From the NCBI RefSeq assembly GCF_000169175.1, contig NZ_AAWS01000011.1:124001-188000 (forward strand): 64,000 nucleotides of DNA, read 5' to 3'. Position 1 is the first letter of the stretch; the number at the start of each line of letters is the position of its first letter. The notes below the pieces were generated by a model. It did no database searches and was not told where the DNA came from. It was given only the letters and a program-made list of their open reading frames with translations. The position numbers and the translations under genes were made by a program. Positions 58,694-64,000 of the stretch are shown piece after piece. The stretch is from Microscilla marina ATCC 23134 (GTDB lineage: Bacteria > Bacteroidota > Bacteroidia > Cytophagales > Microscillaceae).

Positions 58694-58942
58694 TTAAACA
58701 TCAGGTGAAGCCTTTAAATAAGCTTCTCGCTTTTTGCCAAACTCTTCAAGAGCAAGTAAATGGTTTTCAATAGATTTAGTAGTAGGTAACTCAGGTTTGG
58801 TTAAGTTGAGTAGTTCACAAAGCGGTTCGGGAGACTTGTGTAGTTTGCGGATACTAAGGAAACTGTTGCCAAAAACAACTGAAACATCAGTAGTGAATTG
58901 CTCAAAAGCGGTTCGGTCAAGCTTCTTTTTTTTGTTTTTGAC
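58694..58942 (-). other. Open frame without a normal start, after the recombinase
   Basis: An 82-codon frame directly after the recombinase stop, with coding-like composition (KLDRTAFEQFTTDVSVVFGN, later LLALEEFGKKREAYLKASP), ending TAA just before the terminator. No ATG, GTG or TTG is available near its beginning. It sits after an A-run (AAAAACAAAAAAAAG), so it may be a frameshifted extension of the recombinase, a gene with a rare start (ATA), or a fragment whose start was lost. Confidence 0.45.
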
Positions 58943-60576
58943 TATTCTAAAAAAGAGGGGTTGTGTGGGGTGTTAAACATTAGGTCATATAAGGCGTTTC
59001 AGGCGGTTCGGAAAGATTGTTGGGGAGTATAAAATATTTGTCCTCAAAAAAACACTTGAACAAACATTTTTTTGATTTCGGGATTTGATAGGTGCCAGAT
59101 ATTTTTGACTGAAGTGAATATTTTTTTGGTAATTGTAAGCAACCCAATCAAACTTTTGGCAGAATGAGTTCACACATTGGTAATTTCTTGTTGGTATTTT
59201 AATTTTTTCTGATTGAGCTCTTCCCGTTCTTTTTCCAGTTTTTCTATCAAATGAAAACTAGACGAATTGACTAATATTTGTTGTATTCTATCCATCTTGC
59301 ATTTGATGCTATTGATTTGTTTTTCTTTATCTTTGATCCAATCAGCCTGAATTTGACCTTTTTGTTCTCGAAATGTTTGTAAAATAATTGAAAATATTTC
59401 TCGGACTTGTTCTGGTACTGTAATTCTTTCAAGGAACTCTTGAAACTCAGCAGTAAGTTTTTTACGACCTCTTTGGAATCTGTCTTTATCTTTCTTGTTT
59501 GGGCATCCATAGTAAGGGTATTTAGCATTACGCCCCTTTGACCAGTAACCTGTAAATTGCCTTTTACAATAACCACAATGCAAATAGTTTCTTAAGGGGA
59601 AATCTGGGTTAAACTTGATATGAGATTTCCCTATTAGAGTAGATTGATTAATTCTGTCAAGTATTTTTTGAGCAGTTTCCAATGAAATAATTGGTTGGTG
59701 TTTGGCACGAAATGGTTCTTTAAATCATCGTGATGGTCTATAAAAATACCCTGCATAAAAGTAGATTGTTCTGGGTTTAAATAATATACTAACTATTGTA
59801 TAGTGAATACGCCCTGTTGTGTTACGTGGGCTATTTGATGTTATGTTTTTCTCTTTAAGGTACCTGTATACATCACTATGGTTACTTAATATCCCATTTG
59901 CATACATTTCCAATGCTTCTTTAATATAAGTTGCTCTAGGTTCTGTTGGGATCAAAATCGTGCTTTTGCCTTCTTTCTGTTTTTTATAGCCTTTCGGTAC
60001 GCCAGCAAAAATCCAATATCCCTCTTTAAACCTTGTGCGTTTACCATTCATAAATTTGAGTCTAAGGTTTCTTTTTTCAAAAGCAGTAAAGGTGTATAAA
60101 ATGTTTTCTTGTAGCATTCCAGCACTGGTATTGGGGTCTACTGGATACATTACATAAACAATCTCGACACCAGATTCTCTGATTTTTTGTGTAACAATGA
60201 GTGATTCAGCTAAATTATCGTTTCTGGATAGTCTGGAATTATCTACGCACACAAAATGAGTAATCCACGGGGTATCTCATATTTTTTTTGGAATTGGTTC
60301 AACGTTTTTGCGCCTAGCATTTTTCTTTAAGAATTTTTGTTGTTTTTTTAGTATATCCATTGCTTCATCCAAGCCTTCACGGTCAAATGTCCCCCCTGAT
60401 ACTCATTTATCTTTAATGATTTTAAAAATAGATACATTGTTTCTTTCGCATCGTTCTACACACATTTTTTCCTGGCTCTCCAGTCCAAAGTTTTCTGTTG
60501 CTTGGCGCATGGTACTTACACGACAGTAAATTAAAGCTGCCTGGTGTTTAGGATGGTTGTTTTTTAATTGATTCAT
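58942..60576 (-). CDS. Large serine recombinase, six TGA codons read as glycine
   Basis: 544 residues. Catalytic resolvase domain: AALIYCRVSTMRQATENFG with the nucleophilic Ser, and VCVDNSRLSRNDNLAESL. Then a recombinase domain (FKEGYWIFAGVPKGYKK; KHQPIISLETAQKILDR), a zinc ribbon (LHCGYCKRQFTGYW, YYGCPNKK), and a coiled coil. In-frame TGA are codons 58, 100, 284, 469, 511 and 526. Codon 58 is in KDK-[TGA]-VSGG, where the family has D-x-G-x-S-G. Five Trp are all TGG. Ends TAG. Such enzymes integrate and excise elements; this is the likely integrase of the recoded block. Confidence 0.9.
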
Positions 60577-60588
60577 CTTATAGATGAG

Positions 60589-61059
60589 TTATCAAAATAA
60601 ATGAAGAACGGGCAATGATGCTTTACTAGTGCTTGAAAGATAGTTTACATAAACTATCTCAACACCTTCCTGCTTGATTTGCTAGATTAGACTCACTTGT
60701 GTTAGCAAATCATTTCTGGATAATCTAGCTGCATCTACGCAAACCAAATGAGTAATCCAAGGCTAACCATTCAAAGTTAGTAGCATATTTTGTTGGGTAT
60801 TTCTTTGTAAAGACTGCTGCTGTTGGTTGAGCATCTTGAGTACTTGTCCAAGTCATTTACGATGGAGAGTGGCTCAGGCAATACCTATGTCTTTAATGAC
60901 TTTGGCTACGGGAATTTGTCGCTGATGACACCAGTCTAAACACTTGTTTTCCTGCCACTCCGTACCATACAGTTGATCTGGTTTGCCACGACAATATACC
61001 AAGGCAGCCTGATTTTTTTTAGCTTGAATCATTAGAGTGTTATAATAGAATAAATTCAT
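60589..61059 (-). pseudogene. Decayed serine recombinase N-terminus (paralog), also with TGA for glycine
   Basis: Parallel to the intact recombinase: AALVYCRGKPDQ (the catalytic Ser region is altered), VAKVIKDIGIA-[TGA]-ATLHRK-[TGA]-LGQVL, PWITHLVCVDAARLSRNDLL, VEIVYVNYLSS. Two in-frame TAG codons and loss of everything after ~150 residues mark it as dead. The TGA at codon 62 (60874) and codon 69 (60853) align with GGG and GGC glycines of the intact copy, while the intact copy's TGA 58 aligns with GGT here. It is the best internal proof that TGA means Gly. Confidence 0.85.
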
Positions 61060-61092
61060 ATGGGATGCTTTAAAGGGTGTTTAAAAGTTCCC

Positions 61093-61284
61093 TTAAAGCT
61101 TGTCACGGAGTCTATCAAATCATAGGTCTCAACTCAAGTATTTTTCGATCACCGTTTGAGCTAGGTACTCCAATAAGGTACGTAAATGAAGTATCTCTTC
61201 TTTGGTGAGATGCGAAAACCTGGCTCATAATAGCTCCTTGATTTCAGCTAAAGAAATCACTTGACTTTCTTGTGTTTTCATCAT
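61093..61284 (-). CDS. Small helical protein, three TGA codons as glycine
   Basis: 63 residues with TGA at codons 20, 52 and 55 (61225, 61129, 61120). Helical and amphipathic (SQVISLAEIKELL, ARFSHLTKEEILHLRTLLEY). With the standard code there would be only 19 residues. Ends TAA. It is followed by the recombinase fragment and may be a small regulator of the element. No family recognised. Confidence 0.65.
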
Positions 61285-61459
61285 ATAAATCTATTTACTT
61301 ACAAAATAATTATTTGGCGCACGATTGACTCTTGTAAGATTATGGGTTTTAGGGTCAAGCCAACTTGTAAAAAATGTGTGGTGGAAGCTAGGGGTATGCG
61401 AAAAATTAGCACAGTCTGAAAAGTAGACGATAAATAATATAGAGGGAATAGGTGAAAAT

Positions 61460-62686
61460 TTATATAACTCGCTCCCAAGCCAGACTTTTCAGCAAAGCAT
61501 CATAATGTTTCGTAAATGCCGTATAACTTACTTTTTTCATTTCCAGCGCAATATCCTGAATGGTGCGGTACTCTCCAGTATAAAAATATTCCTGCATCAG
61601 ATAATAATAAGCACGAATGGGTTGGTCGGTCAAGATCATTGTTTGGTTGTAAATTTGGGTTTGTAAATGCTGAAAATCTTGTTTATGCTTGTAAAACCTG
61701 TGTTGAATTAAATCCCGCAGGACATCAGAAGAAGCCTTGGTATAAAAACTTAAGCCCATTTGCTGGGCATAGGGCATAAATCTATGGGTGACATTGAGGT
61801 CATAATCCGATTTTTCAATGTAGCGTACATACTCAAACCAGGTTTCTCTGAAAAAATCCAAAACCAGTTGATTGAGAATACGGGCTGAGGTGCTCTGAAC
61901 AGCTTCCTGATGGGCAAAAAACAGTTTAAGCAGACGAGGCGCTTTGGATAAGGCTGGAAAAGAAGGGCGCTGAGGCATATACTCCTTACAATGTGTAGGC
62001 TGTAGGTTGGCAAAAGCAGTCAGTGAAGTGGGAGTAGTCTTTGCATCAAATTTTTCCTGCAACCATTGTTGGGCTTGTTGTACAGGCAGATTGTTACTAT
62101 CAGCGTGAATAATCACCAGAGTTTTTTGAGATTGAATGATTTGCTTGTGACACCTCAGTATACTTTTTAAGTTAATACCACTTGTTTTTTTTGTATCAAT
62201 GGAATCTTTCAAATAGTACTTTTCAATCCCTTGAATATCAAAACCGTAAGCTTCTTTTTGAAAGATTTCTTCCTGTTGAAAAATGTAGAGTTCCTGACTT
62301 CGCTCTTCAGGGGTAATCACCAAGGGGGTATGCAAAGCTTCCCACAATACTTGTAATATTGTAAGGGCGTGTGGTTTATGAACCTCAATATTAAAACTGA
62401 TAAAAGCTCCCCCCGTAAATCCGTTTAACTCCCCAATCCCAGCCAATGCCTCTTTGATGGTTTTTCCCATTTGAGGTAGCCTTCTGTCAGGGTTTAACAG
62501 CAGGTGCTCCAAAAGATGCACCTGATGAAATTGAAAATTGGTATTGTAATAAAAGATGATATGTGCATAAAAAGTCTCTATTGATTTGTCAATAGTAATG
62601 ATGTCTCATTTTGGAAAAGTGTATAACATTTTGATGAATCTATACGCATTAAAATAATCTGGTTTACATATTGGTATCTTACTCAT
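61460..62686 (-). CDS. M16-family zinc peptidase-like protein, one TGA as glycine
   Basis: 408 residues from ATG at 62686 when TGA at codon 27 (62606-62608) is read through; otherwise only a GTG-started fragment remains. The start MLYTFPK-[TGA]-DIITID matches the family opening L-P-N-G. The inverted zinc motif HxxEH is present (QVHLLEHLLLN), with candidate third ligand Glu about 76 residues later (ELYIFQQEEIFQ). Such peptidases (pitrilysin/insulinase family) are usually two-domain; the C-terminal half here (LNQLVLDFFRETWFEYVRY) resembles the second M16 domain. Ends TAA; four Trp are TGG. The neighbour is divergent, 29 bases away. Confidence 0.82.
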
Positions 62687-62715
62687 CGCTTTTTAAATTT
62701 CAAACACCCCTTGAA

Positions 62716-63456
62716 ATGAAAACTCCGCTCAACCTTTGAACTAATTTGGAAACAAAACTTCAAACTGATCATCCCCAACTGGCTCATTTACTAAGGAAAA
62801 TTCAAGCCACTCACTTTCAGCTATTAAGTAGCCTTCAACCTACTACTACTCAACAAATTGTGGAACTCATCAGCCAATACTCTTACCTGGATCAAAAAAG
62901 TAATGATGATATTTTACGCATTGATGAGGAGGGTAAAAAAGCAGGGTTAGCCCTTCCTCAATTAAGTGTAAGGTATAAACAACAGGTGGTCGGTTATGCG
63001 ACTTTGAAAGCCATTGCTTTGCCCTTGAAAGCGCCAAGCTCTATTCCTGCCTATATTTTTGAGAAAACCACGGTGACAGACACTCTTTCCCCCATCGGAC
63101 AAACTGCCAGAGGTTTGTTTAAGGAGACAACTGGGTATTCCTTAGGCACATTCCTCTCAGAAAATATCATCAAGCTCAATGAAATACTCACTAATACAAC
63201 CTTGCCTACCATTGCCTGGGTAACCACCCAATTAGATAAAAAACATCTTTCCCCAGTGCTTACTTATTCGTTGAATCAACAAAATAAAATTATTTCGGTG
63301 CAACAATTTGCCATCCAGTACCCTAATTTGTTGGATGTATTATATCCTCAGTATGGAGGTGAGATAGCTACCCAAAACACTCCCCAAAGAGAACACTGGA
63401 TGGTATACAATGAAGCTACCGTGAAACTATTGGCAAATTTTCAGACCAACCCTTAG
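62716..63456 (+). CDS. Unrecognised protein, one TGA as glycine near the N-terminus
   Basis: 246 residues from ATG at 62716, with TGA at codon 8 (62737-62739: MKTPLNL-[TGA]-TNLETKL). Without recoding, the gene would need a TTG start at 62746. It is the only rightward gene of the block, divergent from the M16 gene with a 29-base gap that must hold both control regions. No signal peptide or membrane helix; moderately helical with a C-terminal half of VTTQLDKKHLSPVLTYSLNQ type. No family recognised. Ends TAG; two Trp, both TGG. Confidence 0.7.
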
Positions 63457-63480
63457 TTGTCAAAACGAGGGAAGGTATTT

Positions 63481-63993
63481 TTACTTACACAACATCCACT
63501 TAGAGTTTCCTCTGTAGGTGACCTGTGGGGTAATCCAGATGAGGTTGCCCTTATATATTTCTTCACCATCTATGGTTCCATTGTACTGGCTTTCTAATAT
63601 TTTGACTTTGATTCGGCTTCTATCTGCATTAAAAAACTCGATCACCGCTCTTATTGGCTGCTTTTGGTTAACTACTCCAAACCCAAAAACAGAGCCTATC
63701 ACTCTGAGACATACTCGGTCTCCTTGCCTCCAATTTTTTGGGTCAGCATTATGGGCATCTATTTTGGCTTGTTCTGCCGCCCTTTTTCTCTTTTTTTCTG
63801 CTTCTATAGCCTTTATTCTTTTTCTTCTTGCTACGTCTTTTTTTAGTGGTCTTACATCCACTGCAAGCCCTGGATTAAAATACTGTCTATATTGTACCTT
63901 TTTTCGCTCCAAGACGGCATAGGATATTTTGTCTATTTTGATGAAATCTGTTGTGTGGTTACTTATGGGGATGCTCACACTACCGTTTTTCAT
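63481..63993 (-). CDS. Unrecognised Lys/Arg-rich protein with C-terminal beta domain
   Basis: 170 residues. An Arg/Lys/Ala-rich helix in the middle (VARRKRIKAIEAEKKRKRAA) is followed by a beta-rich domain with WRQGDRVCLRVIGSVFGFGV. There is no in-frame TGA; three Trp are TGG and it ends TAA, so it does not itself show which code applies. Its end faces the stop of the gene at 62716 (24-base gap). Possible nucleic-acid binding, inferred only from charge. The gene starts seven bases before the window ends. Confidence 0.6.
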   Translation of the reverse strand: MKNGSVSIPISNHTTDFIKIDKISYAVLERKKVQYRQYFNPGLAVDVRPLKKDVARRKRIKAIEAEKKRKRAAEQAKIDAHNADPKNWRQGDRVCLRVIGSVFGFGVVNQKQPIRAVIEFFNADRSRIKVKILESQYNGTIDGEEIYKGNLIWITPQVTYRGNSKWMLCK

Positions 63994-64000
63994 CCTGTAA

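Noticed and set aside
53495-62739. TGA read as tryptophan (code 4) in the right-hand block
   Set aside because: My first reading, since several contexts tolerate Trp. But TGA sits on conserved glycines (D-x-G-x-S-G, K-G-N-V-D, N-L-x-x-G-K-x-G, F-P-x-G), and the two recombinase copies swap TGA with GGN. All recognisable Trp are TGG.
53495-62739. Block as ordinary decaying pseudogenes
   Set aside because: Decay would yield TAA, TAG and frameshifts too. In nine genes only TGA interrupts the frame, catalytic motifs are kept, and genes end cleanly in TAA/TAG. Only 60589-61059 shows real decay (TAG codons).
53495-62739. TGA as selenocysteine
   Set aside because: Far too many sites, in unrelated proteins, at glycine positions and without SECIS-like hairpins after each.
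53225-64000. A tRNA-Gly(UCA) or other suppressor tRNA in the block
   Set aside because: I looked for T-arm (GGTTCGA-type) signals in the gaps. The only matches belong to the GCGGTTCG cluster and a terminator, with no acceptor or anticodon stems.

Overview
The first ~53 kb looks like the chromosome of a gliding marine Bacteroidota of the order Cytophagales, probably Microscilla-like. The grounds are: two type IX secretion (T9SS) substrates with sorting domains; a PorP/SprF-OmpA fusion; Bacteroidota-type promoters (TTG, 19 bp, TAnnTTTG); BatB/BatC proteins; a very large periplasmic-sensor/PP2C protein; and many LRR and FG-GAP proteins. Genes here use the standard code. TGA is a stop, including in tight ATGA stop/start overlaps, and tryptophan is TGG.

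Layout: 1-4 kb, end of a LuxR-type regulator, a lipoprotein gene broken by a small hairpin repeat, and a PIF1-type helicase. 4.4-13 kb, a RelA/SpoT-domain protein, an FG-GAP protein, and a two-gene T9SS operon (1244-aa adhesin plus PorP/SprF-OmpA). 14-19.3 kb, methyltransferase, DinB protein, two PLP enzymes and a small membrane protein. 20-23.7 kb, a nine-repeat IPT/TIG adhesin and a lipoprotein. 24-29.3 kb, ccmF and ispH. 29.8-31.2 kb, a decayed IS110 element. 32-40.5 kb, a SiaABC-like partner-switching module: PP2C phosphatase, kinase, substrate, second phosphatase, second substrate. 40.5-42.5 kb, BatC/BatB. 42.8-43.3 kb, four tRNA genes. 44.3-46.7 kb, an LRR gene split by a fresh IS4-like insertion. 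47.4 kb, an intact IS110. 48.6-53.2 kb, a HerA-NurA-DNA methyltransferase operon that looks like a defence or R-M-type cassette.

From about 53.3 kb to at least 62.7 kb the genetic code changes. Nine intact genes and one decayed gene contain in-frame TGA codons (26 in the nine intact genes), none of the 11 genes ends in TGA, and all recognisable tryptophans are TGG. The TGA codons fall on glycine positions of well-known families: serine recombinase D-x-G-x-S-G, NYN K-G-N-V-D, VirD4-like N-L-x-x-G-K-x-G, M16 F-P-x-G. Two recombinase copies side by side swap TGA with GGT, GGG and GGC at aligned positions. This is genetic code 25 (TGA = Gly), known from Absconditabacteria (SR1) and Gracilibacteria. 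The block holds a NYN nuclease, a replication-relaxation-like protein, a VirD4/TraG-like ATPase, an unrecognised winged-helix-like protein, an LRR protein, a large serine recombinase with a decayed duplicate, two small ORFs, an M16 peptidase and two unrecognised proteins. It is either a recoded mobile element inside a standard-code genome or an assembly join with a code-25 organism. Read with the standard code, nearly every gene in it looks broken. No tRNA-Gly(UCA) is visible in the window.
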